DNA from: Chara braunii
Taxonomy: Eukaryota > Streptophyta > Charophyceae > Charales > Characeae
Direction: 5' to 3'
DNA: 20,356 bases
Assembly: GCA_003427395.1 (NCBI GenBank)
Contig: BFEA01000515.1
Location: 1,002,438 to 1,022,793, forward strand
Shown: positions 1-8,989 of the stretch, in pieces
How positions within the stretch are numbered: position 1 is the first letter of the stretch
How the letters are laid out: each line of letters starts with the position of its first letter
Notes under the pieces: generated by a model
Database searches by the model: none
Told to the model about the DNA's origin: nothing
Seen by the model: only the letters and a program-made list of their open reading frames with translations
Made by a program: the position numbers and the translations under genes

Positions 1-137
1 CACCCACAAATATTTTTTGTTTTTTTTTTTTTTTTGCTTTTTTTTTTTTTTTTTTTTTTGGGGGGGGGTCTGGAGCCGGGATTGGGGGTGCCCACCCCCG
101 GACCCCCGGACCCCCGCCGGGGCCCAGGGGCCGGGGC
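1..137. repeat. Poly-T tract followed by GC-rich hairpin-forming low-complexity DNA
   Basis: Two long T runs lead into a run of ten or so G and then about 70 bp of almost pure G/C. Several self-complementary blocks are visible, such as GGGGGTGCCCACCCCC and CCCCGCCGGGG, and CCCCCGGA is repeated in tandem. It can fold into a strong hairpin and, on the C-rich complement, has G-quadruplex potential. No gene is seen. The abrupt change from T to G composition suggests a repeat boundary or a difficult assembly site. Confidence 0.7.
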
Positions 138-332
138 TTGACAACCCTGGGTGGGAGAGATGATAGCATTTTCCATATCACAACCAAGTTGGTCGATTCA
201 AACAAGAATAACGTAGAGATGCTTATGGGGACCTTAATTGACGGTTTGGAAGGGTTGAACAAAACCATGTCCGATGGTAAGAGCGTCTTGCTGCAATGCT
301 TCACCATCCTAACAAAGTTCATTACGGGATAA
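138..332 (+). CDS. Short coding-like fragment, unknown protein (partial)
   Basis: This is a 64-codon open frame. It begins at a TTG rather than an ATG, so the true start is not defined and the fragment probably entered through an upstream exon or is a broken remnant. The translation is amphipathic and largely helical in appearance (VDSNKNNVEMLMGTLIDGLE, then LNKTMSDGKSVLLQCFTIL). Patterns like this occur at the C-terminal ends of many plant and algal transposon-derived proteins, but no catalytic motif is visible and I do not assign a family. It ends at TAA, and the following sequence continues coding-like in another frame, which suggests decay. Confidence 0.3.
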   Translation: MTTLGGRDDSIFHITTKLVDSNKNNVEMLMGTLIDGLEGLNKTMSDGKSVLLQCFTILTKFITG

Positions 333-1340
333 CCTACACGCGATTCCATTGGCTGCGGTGGTAGCCAAGAATGAGGATAATGCAAAGATAGTCATCAAGA
401 GGACCACCGATGTTTGCGTTTGGAATGATGCTTTGTACAACAACAAATGTGCATGTGGGTATGGGGAAATGCGATTGCGACGTGGAGGACATCGCCTCGA
501 CACTAGCACCCTCCGCCTACTGCCTTTTATGCTTGTTATTGCCTTGTTTGGATATGATGTGGACGATGTTTTGTTTTTGTTTTTGTTTTTGTCTTCTTTC
601 GTTCATTTTTGTATGCGATCAGGATAGCCTTCAGATAGTGGGGATGAAACCCATCTTCGCCTGCCTAAATTCCTTTAAGAAAGTTTCGAACATGGCGGGG
701 GACTTTTCATAGCTGCACACCCGCATGCTAGAGAATGCACACAAACTTGCGTGAAAGAGCGGAGACTTGTTTGCGCATGTTCACACGATGGTGGTGGTGC
801 TAAAAAGTATGTGCGGCGAGGTGGAGGATGCGAACTTAAGGAAGGTTGTCGTTGTATCAAAGCTGACGGATTCAAGCGCCTTCAGTCAGAATTGTAGGAC
901 GAGGTCGACCGCCTCCGTGTCCAGATTTTGGTCTTGGAGCAGGCGATTCGCACGGCTAGGGAAAGGGGAGGAACGATTTCAACCTCCATGGACAACCAAT
1001 TTTCTTCTAGCCGGGGGACTGTCGTGAGTCGTGTTGTATCCTTCTGTCACAAGGGAGGGGAACGAGGTGTTCGGTCTCAGGGCTGGAGGACATTCCCCGG
1101 TGCAGGCGGTCATAGTTAGGCATGTACGAATGTCGGGCGATCTCCGGATAGCAACCGCCAAGAAATTGATTGGATTATCGAACGGCTACGTACGACCGTC
1201 GCTCGAGACGCGAACTCGTCAACGGGCAGCAGAGTGGACGACAAATGGGAGATGTCATCGTCATAGTGTGGCATTAATTTCCTGTCAGGTGGTCGCGCAT
1301 GTCGATAATGATGTAGAGGGGGACCTGTGGATAGGGTAAC
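333..1340 (+). other. Degenerate coding-like sequence, frames broken
   Basis: GC content and codon texture are more gene-like here than in most of the window. Open stretches occur in alternating plus frames, for example AAVVAKNEDNAKIVIKRTTD near 349-410 and DEVDRLRVQILVLEQAIRTA near 898-957, separated by stops and shifts. A TTTTTG-rich run (about 570-595) interrupts it. The second stretch is heptad-like and could be a short coiled coil. I cannot join these into one model. They may be remnants of the same gene as 138-332, or of a mobile-element protein. Minus-strand frames here look like shadows. Confidence 0.25.
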
Positions 1341-1391
1341 AACTACAAATTCAACTTTCTTTTTGAAGCCATACAAGACAAAACCCGTGTT

Positions 1392-1422
1392 AGTTTTTTT
1401 TTTTTTTTTTTTTTTTTTTTTG
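1392..1422. repeat. Poly-T homopolymer
   Basis: An uninterrupted T run of about 30 bases. The minus-strand open frame that crosses it encodes a lysine run only because of this tract. Confidence 0.8.
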
Positions 1423-1986
1423 ATGGTCACCTGTGGGGGGTGATGACATTGTGGGCCTGTGGCGGTAGGGGAAGTTTTGGATGTGCATGAGGAGCATGGG
1501 AATACTCTTCCTTTCACATTTCCTCGTCTCCACCGGGCGTGCATGGAAAGATCTGATTTCACATTCAGAACATGTACGTCGTTGTATGATTTTTCTAACT
1601 GGCGAAGTGTTTTTTTTTCTATGATCGACTCATATGGCAAATCATGTGTGCATTCACGTCTTCTTTAAAATGTTCTCCATGTTTTTTTGTTTTCTCTTAA
1701 ATATTTTTTTAATACCACATTGAAAAGCAAAGCAGGTGCGATGTTTGCTGAATTGTCATGCGGTGTTAACAATGCACATACGGAAAAGATGATGATGAAA
1801 AAACAAAACCTCAAACCGATAAAACATAACACCGTCATGGGGCCGCATGGCATTGATAATATGTCACTGGTTGACAATTCCTAAACAAAAGGAACGGGCG
1901 ATTGGTTGCCACTTTAATGTCCGGATCAGTATCATAATAATTTGTTTTTTCACTCCTACATAGTTAGGTTACTAGTTGTCCGATAG
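1423..1986. other. No gene recognised
   Basis: Mixed-composition DNA with several open frames of about 60-70 codons on both strands. None has a convincing protein texture, and none is flanked by consistent splice sites. A G run lies near 1433-1440. I see no RNA gene or repeat of note. Confidence 0.5.
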
Positions 1987-2078
1987 GCATACATGCAAGG
2001 TGGAGTTATCCGTGATCTCGGGCAACTCATTTTCTCCAAACTTGAGAGCGAAAAAAAGGATGCCCTGCGCTACATGAG
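1987..2078 (+). CDS. Candidate internal exon, unknown protein
   Basis: This is a 92-bp block open in one plus frame. It is preceded by a candidate acceptor (TTGTCCGATAG) and followed by a donor (ATGAG|GTGACC), ending in phase 2. The peptide reads GVIRDLGQLIFSKLESEKKD and then ALRYM, a well-balanced amphipathic, charged sequence very unlike the translations of neighbouring low-complexity DNA. That contrast is the main reason for calling it. No family is recognised. The next candidate exon (2265-2302) lies one intron downstream, but its best reading frame is off by one base from this donor phase, so either the model is imperfect or the gene has decayed. Confidence 0.4.
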
Positions 2079-2149
2079 GTGACCCCATTAAAAAAATTGA
2101 GTTCATTTAGAGCAAGAAAATATATAATGAAAAACATTGGGAAAGGGGG

Positions 2150-2168
2150 TTGGTGGGGGGGGGGGGGA
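2150..2168. repeat. G-rich tract in candidate intron
   Basis: A GGTTGG-type run followed by more than ten consecutive G. It has quadruplex potential and lies inside the putative intron between 2079 and 2264. Confidence 0.5.
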
Positions 2169-2264
2169 TTTGATTTGCGTGCTTGAAATTGACCCCAATA
2201 AAATAGACTGATTTGGTTTAAATTAACAAAGACATTTTGACGTTTTCTATCTTTTTTCTTACAG

Positions 2265-2302
2265 GCTCAAATGACCCTAATGTTTTCTGTCATATACCTC
2301 AT
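2265..2302 (+). CDS. Candidate 38-bp exon, unknown protein
   Basis: A very good polypyrimidine tract and acceptor (CTTTTTTCTTACAG) precede the block, and CAT|GTGAGG follows. One frame reads SNDPNVFCHIPH. The intron starts after 2078 and after 2302 resemble each other (GTGACCCC...ATTAAAAA and GTGAGGGGG...ACATTAAAAA), as if the exon-intron unit had been duplicated. The predicted phase does not match the upstream donor by one base. This is a tentative call resting on splice-site quality rather than homology. Confidence 0.3.
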
Positions 2303-2383
2303 GTGAGGGGGAACCCACATTAAAAATAATCGATTTTTTTTAATATATATTTTTTTAGGGGAGGGTCGTACGTACTGTTTTAG

Positions 2384-2530
2384 GCAGACTTCTTCCCAGT
2401 TGTCCGATCGGAAAAGCCAGACATCCAGAGGGGTTCCAGATATCCGCCCTGGTGACATAGTTGCACAATCTGCAACCTCTCATGTCCACATCGCAAACAT
2501 TTGTCATTTCTGGTTTGTGTTTCATTTTTT
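2384..2530 (+). pseudogene. Coding-like fragment with apparent frameshift
   Basis: After a TGTTTTAG acceptor-like site, one frame reads ADFFPVVRSEKPDIQRG and runs to a TGA near 2453. An overlapping second frame reads VPDIRPGDIVAQSATSHVHI. Each half has a protein-like texture and they meet near 2425-2440, as expected for an exon that has gained or lost a base. It may belong to the same plus-strand gene as the candidate exons at 1987 and 2265. The product is unknown. Confidence 0.3.
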
Positions 2531-3773
2531 TATTTTGGTCGTTCTGCTTTCATGCGTCTTGAAGTTTCTGTCCGTTCACATTGACACCCGCATGCTAGCA
2601 CCTATAAGAACAGGAGGTGTGTGAACTATTTCGCGGTGAGAACCGAATGCGAGTGTAAGTGCGAAGGAAATGCACCGTGAATTTGGTGCTACCGAGGTGT
2701 GCAGGGAGTAGCGATACACCTCATATTCGTTGTTGTCCTATCATCAGCGACTGTTTGACTTCGACGCCGCACCTAGCACTGGACATGGAAGACGACAGAC
2801 GTGGGGATCGGTTTGTAGTGCAAAAGGTTCATATGCATTGGCAAATGTCAGCGAAACATTGGCAGTCGACAACAAGGGTCCCAAGCGAGACGACAAACAG
2901 ATGTGGTTGGTGTGGGTGGTGGAAGGGAACTTCGTCATTGTGGAGATCGAAGTTTCTGTGGAGATCGAACTTCGTGGGTTTTCTGATGGCATTTTCAACA
3001 AATCTCTACGAGGGTTCTCTCTGAAATTTTTGGGCATTTGGGATGATTGCGTTGAGTGTTAGACTGGGTGGGGAGTTTCTCCAAACGCGGGTTTAGGAAG
3101 ACGACAATGATATAGTATGGGCAAGGGATACCTGTTTTGACCTTTTGGATTCTTTGATAAGCCGGTTGCAGTTCTGGTCTTTATCTATCTGACCAGGAGG
3201 ATTTCGGGCTTTGATCTCTTGATCTCGACCAAACGTTGTTTGAAGATGACTATGGGCGGGGGGCAACTAGTTCAGGCGTCGGGTGCAGATAAGTCGTGTT
3301 CGTTTCGACGCTCCGGGGACCTCGACCCGCTTATTTGGCCTGGAGGCTCTGGGCCTTGATCTCTCTATCTGGGGTTTACTTGGTTTTTGTTTCTGTCAGG
3401 CGGTTCCGGTCCTTGATCCATGGATTTCCCCTGGTGGGGGCTCGATAAGAGCCTTTTCGCTATGTTTCTGTCGGACCTGGACGTATTTCGGCCATCAAGT
3501 TGATGCTTCGGCCGTTGTTGTTAGCTTAGACACATTTGGATTCCTAGTCTTGATACTTTGGGTTGACACTGTCGTTTCGCTCGACATTTCCTAGTTTATT
3601 TTCTTTTTCTTTATGGAAGCGAGAAAACAATAGAGGGAGCGAGAGAAAAGGGGTGAAAGGACGGTGGGGAGGGTTTGGGAAAAGGGAATAAGGAGCATGC
3701 ATTGCAGGAAGGATATAGTCGTGTCGGCCCTTTCCCAAACCTCCCGAGCCACCCTCTAAACCCTCACCTCTAT
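2531..3773. other. No firm gene; GC-mixed, possibly decayed coding DNA
   Basis: Two overlapping plus frames span 2659-3062 and another spans 3283-3594. They are unlike any family I know, and the opposite strand is open as well, so they are weak evidence. Near 3140-3480 a short phrase around CTTTGATCTC/CTTGATCTC (with GG or CC context) recurs at irregular spacing, hinting at an old degenerate tandem repeat. No splice model was found. Confidence 0.4.
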
Positions 3774-3783
3774 GTGTGTGTAT

Positions 3784-3827
<44 letters not shown>

Positions 3828-3868
3828 ATGTGTGTGAGTATGTATGTGTGTATGTGTGTTTTTGTGTG
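3774..3868. repeat. (GT)n microsatellite
   Basis: An interrupted GT/ATGT array of about 95 bp with a pure GT core near 3790-3819. The plus open frame running through it is a repeat artefact (Val-Cys repeats). Confidence 0.9.
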
Positions 3869-4169
3869 TCCCTATCTTTTTGATTTTCCTTTAAATGTCA
3901 TTTTTTTTTCTTCTTTGTTTGTATTGTCACATCCTCCTTGCACAATCCAACAGGGAAAAAAAAAATGCGATTCTACCAAACTGTTTCATCATTCTTTCAC
4001 TACCTCATTTATAGGGCTGAGAAAGTTGAACCTTAACATACTATGGAGGATGCGTTTGATTAATGGATAAGAAATTAAAACATCACTTTAAAATATTGAT
4101 ATAAATTTAAAAAGTGCTCAATTTATTCATACTAATGCATTGCGTGCATGTGTAAGTATGTATAAATGT

Positions 4170-4245
4170 TCATGTGAGAGAGACGAAGAAAGTGAGACTT
4201 TGTGAGAGAGAGCTACATGATTGTGAGAGAGAGAGAGAGTGTATA
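4170..4245. repeat. GA-rich microsatellite cluster
   Basis: Several short GAGAGA runs (near 4177, 4204 and 4226-4239) are separated by unique sequence. Confidence 0.7.
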
Positions 4246-5363
4246 TGTTTCTAAGATGGAGAGAGTCAAAGGGGCACAATCATTTAAAACATAATCAAGT
4301 GCAAAATGAAATATGAAACAAGCATTAAACTTTTATTATGGCTTTATAATGGTAGTCATTGATGGGTTCAAATGAGAGTTTTTTTTGTTGGAACCAGACG
4401 GTCATCTGATAGGGAGGATTGTTTAAAAGATAAAATATATATTAAATAAAATATAAGGCGTAATCTGCAGATTGTACAAAATATTTAATTTTTGGATTTT
4501 AGCTTTACATCCTTACATGTGTTCATGCTTTTGTTAGTGACAATACACTTCGGGATTTCCAAAACTCGCGTTGTCAATTACAACTTTATATTCTAGCGTA
4601 AAGTCAGGATGTTGTAACTAAAAATATAAATCAAAACTTTATTATTTCATAAGTAAGGCTTCCAAACTGGCCTCAGACCACTTGCTCAGACATACAAAAA
4701 AAATAATAAAAAAAAAATTAAAAAAAATCTATTTTTTATTTCGAATTAGGCAAAAAATTTAGATGTGACCCTGAGGCAAAAAACGTTCAGTTATTTTTAT
4801 GCATAACTCTTTTTTTTTTTTTTTTTTTTTGAACCTTCCTTTGTCCTTTCATGACCTTGCCGGTAACCTAAAAAATAAGTTGATTTGAATTTTTTTTTTG
4901 TATGGTCTGCGATAACTTACTGCAGTCTCATTAGAGAACATACAATTCCGTATTTGATGATTCATGAAGTTTATTTTTTTTATTATATCACAAGGTGTAT
5001 TCAACAGGTTTGTCTATTCTCGACCCCCGAGCCCCATTAGGGGTCCGGGCGTCTAGGGGTGAAAACGCTATTCTTGAGACCGAACATGCACCCTCGCCAA
5101 AAAAAAAAAAAATTAGAAAATCAAGTACGGGGCATGAGAGAAAAACAAGAAGCTCGTTTTTCTGCCACTACATACCCTTCCGTGATACACCCATGCCGAT
5201 TGCCAATCTTCTCTTATTTGCCATAATCTTCGTGCTATTTTNCTCGGAGACAAACACTTCATATTGCTATTATAAATCTATTAATAAACGTCTCTTTTGT
5301 TCTTCGTTTTTTTTTATATTTGTCAAGGACCTCTAATTTCTACGATGGCATGAAAATTTCAAA
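4246..5363. other. AT-rich stretch without a recognised gene; ambiguous base at 5242
   Basis: Long A and T runs (about 4695-4730, 4809-4830, 5099-5112) dominate. Near 5021-5060 a small GC island carries a hairpin (GAGCCCCATTAGGGGTC). Base 5242 is N, so the translation crossing it is uncertain. I see no splice-flanked coding block. Confidence 0.5.
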
Positions 5364-5724
5364 CTACATTGCATAGCATACACATACAGGGTTTTTTCGT
5401 ACGGAATGTACATGTAATATATATATGGGATCTATACATGAACCTGTACGAGAACCTGTATGAGAATCCGTACGTTTTAAACGCCCTAGTAAAAAAAAAA
5501 AAAAAAAAAAAATCATAACAAAATTTCAAAAAAAAAAAGTGATGCAACAACAACAAAAAAGAAACATTTCGTTAAGCATCATCTCTAGATTCTTATTAGA
5601 ATTTGCGAGAAAAAAACAAAGAATCCCAGATTAAAAAAAAAAAAAAAACCTCGTATGCGACCCCTAGCGTACGAGTACAGGAGTACTAATCCGTACCCGT
5701 ACGAGGGTACAAGTAGCAACACAT
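5364..5724 (+). mobile_element. Family 1 miniature inverted-repeat element, copy 1
   Basis: The left end reads CTACATTGCATAG and the right end AGCAACACAT, imperfect inverted copies of the family terminus. Subterminal zones are dense in GTACGAG/CTCGTACG words. Two poly-A tracts flank a conserved core (about 5540-5606) that includes GTGATGCAACAACA and ATTCTTATTAGAATTTG, also present at 10421-10488 and, inverted, near 6230-6300. No 8-bp direct duplication is seen. Instead the flanks ATTTCAAA and TTTGAAAT form an inverted pair, so the exact ends are less sure than for the other copies. It is non-coding: open frames inside it are poly-Lys/poly-Phe artefacts. Confidence 0.75.
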
Positions 5725-6051
5725 GTTTTGAAATTTACACATGTAAAAGAGGAGAAAGACAATCGGGACAACATCAAAGCAATGAGGTTTTTACAAAGAC
5801 AAATAAGTATTGCCTATTTTGTTCAGTCGCGAGAGACGGCTAAAGAAGGGTCAAATATTCGTCGTTTTTACCAGTAATTTTAGTGTCAAATCCATCGAAA
5901 ATTCCAAAAATGAACGATATGCGTCCATCGTCCGAACATACAATAAAAAAATAGGCCAGAAAAATGAATAAAATAACCAAAAAATCATCATAAAAACCTA
6001 ACACAAAAATATTATCGGAGTTAGAATAAAGCACCAAACAAATTTAACGAA
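5725..6051. other. No gene recognised
   Basis: AT-rich sequence between two elements. A small plus frame at 5655-5843 and a minus frame at 5840-6037 have no recognisable content. Confidence 0.5.
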
Positions 6052-6059
6052 ATGCCAAC
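6052..6059. repeat. Target-site duplication, left (ATGCCAAC)
   Basis: An 8-bp sequence repeated exactly at 6776-6783, immediately outside the inverted termini of the family 2 element. Confidence 0.85.
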
Positions 6060-6098
6060 CTGTGTACCACACCGAACATATTCGGAACTTTTTCGAAC

Positions 6099-6106
6099 GT
6101 CCGAAC
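6099..6106. repeat. Target-site duplication, left (GTCCGAAC)
   Basis: Repeated exactly at 6447-6454 on the other side of the nested family 1 element. It lies in the CGAAC-rich end of the host element. Confidence 0.85.
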
Positions 6107-6446
6107 TTACGTTGTGATTCGTACTCACTCCCGTACGAGTACAAGTTGTACTTATTTCTTGTACGGTACTTGTACTCAAAGGCCCGTACGATTTTTTTTA
6201 ATTTTTTTTTACTGTTTTTTTTTTCTTTTTCCAATTCTAATAAGATTCTGCAGATGGTGCTCAGGCAAATGTTGCTTGCCCTGGGATTTCACATCACATA
6301 TATGTTTTCGGATTTTTTGGATCAACTTTTTTTTTTTTTTTTTTTTTTTTTCGTACGGGTCATACGAGGGCGTATAGATTCCCGTACAGATATTATCTGT
6401 ATGTTTCGTACGGAAAGGCCCCGTACGTGTACGTTTGGTAACATAG
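6107..6446 (-). mobile_element. Family 1 miniature element, copy 2, nested in family 2
   Basis: The 340-bp element starts TTACGTTGTG and ends GGTAACATAG, degenerate versions of the family terminus CTACGTTGCA. It is flanked by the perfect 8-bp duplication GTCCGAAC. Read on the minus strand it aligns end to end with 10240-10625: GTACGGG/CGTACGAG-rich arms, a long A tract, the core with AATCTTATTAGAATTGG, a second A tract, then CGTACGAG arms again. Its insertion splits one end of the family 2 copy, so family 1 was active after family 2 landed here. Confidence 0.88.
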
Positions 6447-6454
6447 GTCCGAAC
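6447..6454. repeat. Target-site duplication, right (GTCCGAAC)
   Basis: Exact copy of 6099-6106. Confidence 0.85.
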
Positions 6455-6652
6455 ATGTTCGGGTGTTCGACCGAACGCCCCCCTTACGTGTTCGGCCGAA
6501 CATATTAAAAAAAAAAAAAAAAAAAAAACATATTTTATTGTTTTGATTTTTAACTCGAGTTTGGTTACGAATTTAAGCATACCCCTAGGGCAAAAGTTGT
6601 TTTTTTTATTATTTTACATAACATATAAGTTTTTCATATTTTTTTGAGAAAT

Positions 6653-6685
<33 letters not shown>

Positions 6686-6775
6686 ATCTTCGCGTTCGGG
6701 AGGTTTTGGCGCTCGTTCGCGTTCGGCCGCGAACGTTCTGGTTCAGTCACCGAACCCGAACACGATGCTACATAG

Positions 6776-6783
6776 ATGCCAAC
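6776..6783. repeat. Target-site duplication, right (ATGCCAAC)
   Basis: Exact copy of 6052-6059. Confidence 0.85.
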
Positions 6784-7223
6784 GCTTTCATTATTGATCC
6801 AAACATGTCAAAACTAAACACATTATGTACCCTAAAGCACATATTTATCACAAGAGGAAAAAAAAAGAAGAAAAAAGCAAAAAATCAGCACAATGAGACA
6901 GTTCCAATGCAATTCGGTGAAAAGGTGCAAAATTCAACGGAAATAGCATCCCCGGTTCACCATATGTGCATTACAATCAATTACTACACTGATAAAGAAA
7001 ATTGTGCCGGAAGTATTGAGATTATACATATTTGAGAACAGAGAAGTGTCTCTCATTCGTTCGTTCACAACCAATTGACTACCAACTGTCAACTTGTAAC
7101 AAGGTGCAAGCAAATATAAAGAAAGATACGACATAGAAACGGAGCGACAATGATCCATAAGAGGCATTTTAATTGAAGACTGTGACTACAAAAGTTTTCG
7201 AAATCAGATAGGATGGCATAAAC
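6784..7223. other. No gene recognised
   Basis: Unique-looking DNA between two family 2 copies. An open plus frame (6706-7035) begins inside the transposon end and contains a Lys run, so it is not credible. The phrase CAACTTGTAACAAGG at 7090 resembles the repeat unit described at 10814-11283. Confidence 0.5.
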
Positions 7224-7519
7224 CTACGTAGCACCATGTTCGTGCTCGGAGGCGAATGCGAACATGTTCCCCAGACACAAACAAGCGTCCAAAACCCTCC
7301 GAACCCGAACATAAAAAATATTGAAAAAAAAGCAAAACATTTCTCAAAAAAATCTTAGAATAATATATGTTATGTAAAATAACAATCCAAGCAACTTTTT
7401 CCTTGCAGTCATGTTCAAATTCGTAGGCAATCATGAGTTAAAAATAAAAAACGGAAGAAAAAAAATTATGTTTTCAATGGTTGTCCGGTCTCAAGACATG
7501 AATGTATATAGCTACACAG
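7224..7519 (+). mobile_element. Family 2 miniature element, second copy
   Basis: It begins CTACGTAGCACC and ends GCTACACAG. Internally it follows the family order: GAACATGTTC words, AAGCG.CCAAAACCCTCCGAAC, AACATTTCTCAAAAAAAT, TATGTTATGTAAAATAA, then TTCAAATTCGTA and ATGAGTTAAAAAT. Orientation is opposite to the 6060-6775 copy. No clear 8-bp duplication is visible at the proposed ends (GCATAAAC on the left, ATAGTCGC on the right), so the boundary is less certain or the flank has diverged. Confidence 0.7.
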
Positions 7520-7721
7520 ATAGTCGCAAAAGTTTGTTGATGTTTCATAGTTTAAAAAGGGGATTATCGACCATAGCAAAGAGATGTTCACTTTATCTGA
7601 AAATGATGTGTGGCAGTCTCAGGTATTATTTCGAACGTAGGCAGTAACTTTGTAGCTCAAAAACTAAATAATGTAAACAAAACATTATTATTAGTGTATT
7701 TCGAAAAAAAAGTTGCAATCA

Positions 7722-7741
7722 GAGAGAGAGAGAGAGAGAGG
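7722..7741. repeat. (AG)n microsatellite
   Basis: About ten AG repeats. Confidence 0.9.
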
Positions 7742-8053
7742 TCATTGAAAGGGCGAGGTGCTGACAACAACAAAATAAAACAACTTCGTTACGACCCTCC
7801 TCGTTGCCTTCCTCCTCTTTTTTTTTTTCTCCTCCTCCTCGTCGTGTGTAGAAGTGGACCTGCCATTAACTCCCGCCCCTCCCCCCTTTTATTTATCATT
7901 TTTTTTTTCATTTTTGCTCATGATGGACCGAATTGTCCTTTGGGGGGTCCCCTAGTGGAGTGCAGACCCCCGCCCCCCCCCCAAAAAAAAAAATAAATTC
8001 TCTTCTTTATTTTTTTGCCAAAAACTTTATCCGGGATCTCGGACAACGCCTCC
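7742..8053. other. Low-complexity C/T-rich DNA without a gene
   Basis: CTCCTCCTC, a T-rich stretch, and a GGGGGG/CCCCCCCC pair (about 7942-7982) that could pair as a hairpin, followed by an A tract. The plus open frame ending here is poly-Pro/poly-Lys noise. Confidence 0.5.
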
Positions 8054-8216
8054 TTAGCGATCACTCGAAAAACTTCTGCGAAAGATGTCTATAGATCGGA
8101 CAACTTGCAGACGAAGGAATTTGTTTGTCGGCCTTGCATCTAAATGTTCTTTCGAAATACTACCTCCAAAACAGAAATTAGTGTTTTCCACCCGAATCAC
8201 ATTTTCAGGCTTTCGT
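8054..8216 (-). CDS. Possible coding fragment, unknown protein
   Basis: About 54 codons are open on the minus strand and end at a TAA at 8056-8054. The peptide includes ENTNFCFGGSISKEHLDAR and FLRLQVVRSIDIFRRSF, a plausible globular composition in a zone where the surrounding DNA is simple-sequence. The same zone is also open on the plus strand (8085-8279), so strand and reality are uncertain. No motif is recognised, and no start or splice site decides it. Confidence 0.22.
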
Positions 8217-8284
8217 GACCTTATGTGTGTGTATGAGTGTCTGCATCTATTATCATTATTATTATTTTTTCTTGTTTAAAGTCC

Positions 8285-8469
8285 CTCTTCTTCTTATAAT
8301 CGGTGAATCAATCAGTCAATCAGCCAATAAATCATTTTCTATTAATTGATTGATTAGTTCATGTATATTTATTGACTGATTGGTCAATTGATTGATTTGT
8401 TTGTTCGTGTGGGGTTTCCCCCCCCCTTCCCACCTCAACCAATGAGCCAATCAACCAATCAACCAATCC

Positions 8470-8503
<34 letters not shown>

Positions 8504-8745
8504 CATTGTTTTCATTTTCTTCTTCGATTGACAGATTGATTGTTGGGGAGCAGTCACCCCCTCCCCCTCCGCCTACACATACATACACACACACACGCAC
8601 ACACACATACACGTCAAACATGCTGCTTTCCTTTTAAATTTTTATTTTTTCGTTTGATTAATTGATTGATTGATTCATTGGATGGGGAGGGGTCGCCTCC
8701 GCTCCCCCCCCATGTACACATACACACACACACACACATGGGGAT
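8285..8745. repeat. Tetranucleotide (ATTG/CAAT) and CA microsatellite cluster
   Basis: TGATTGAT-type tracts (about 8341-8400, 8525-8543, 8653-8680) alternate with CAATCAAT tracts (about 8310-8335, 8440-8502). CA repeats follow (about 8578-8612, 8715-8740). A module of [GATT]n, GGGGAG/GGGGAGGGGTC-type sequence and [CA]n appears at least twice. The opposed GATT and CAAT tracts are mutually complementary and could form a cruciform. Confidence 0.85.
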
Positions 8746-8989
8746 GTTATAAGGGTTGATTCCATTTGGCATGAAACGTTCCTCTCCCCTTAGATTGTTT
8801 TTTAAGGAAAAAATAAAGGTTGCAAAAAAAACCCGCTCCGCAAACAATTCCAACAAAAAAACTAAAAAAACATTAAAAAATTTTTTTGTGTTTGGGTTGA
8901 ATATGAGGCAGGGATCCTCGTACATTCGATCGTTCGGGCTCGGCGTTTGGCCTGTCCTGAGCACCGGTCATTCTGGTTATCCAGCTATT
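8746..8989. other. No gene recognised
   Basis: A-rich DNA leading into a short GC-balanced stretch (8900-8985) immediately before the tandem duplication. The plus frame at 8756-9013 is Lys-rich and unconvincing. Confidence 0.45.

Larger units (their letters stand above)
6060..6775 (-). mobile_element. Family 2 hAT-like miniature element carrying a nested family 1 insertion
   Basis: The element begins CTGTGTACCA and ends TGCTACATAG, which are inverted copies of each other by eye. It is bracketed by the perfect 8-bp duplication ATGCCAAC. Both ends are rich in CGAACATGTTCG-type words. The interior has two long A/T tracts and a core shared in inverted orientation with 7224-7519 (the AAATTCGTA...GAGTTAAAAAT segment, and AACATTTCTCAAAAAAAT). 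Removing the inserted 340 bp plus its 8-bp duplication leaves about 368 bp. An 8-bp duplication length is typical of hAT transposons. No transposase is encoded, so movement would need one supplied elsewhere. Confidence 0.88.

Noticed and set aside
190-205. A GGTCGATTCAAA word resembling a tRNA T-arm.
   Set aside because: No matching acceptor, D-arm or anticodon stem could be drawn around it. The same holds for GGTTCGAAT near 18623.
1116-1640. A 174-codon minus open frame, the longest in the window.
   Set aside because: It crosses a 30-base homopolymer (poly-Lys), and the same DNA is open on the other strand. No motif or splice support was found.
3675-4070. A 131-codon plus open frame.
   Set aside because: It is open because of the GT microsatellite, which translates as Val-Cys repeats, and it has no other support.
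5356-5732. Flanks ATTTCAAA and TTTGAAAT as a target-site duplication of family 1 copy 1.
   Set aside because: They are inverted, not direct, copies, so they are not a target-site duplication.
6062-6580. Open frames of 87-148 codons on both strands.
   Set aside because: They lie inside the nested transposons and cross long A/T tracts (poly-Phe/poly-Lys). They are non-coding element sequence.
8456-8502. Regularly repeated short units that might suggest a CRISPR-like array.
   Set aside because: They are simple CAAT tetranucleotide repeats without spacers, in clearly eukaryotic DNA.
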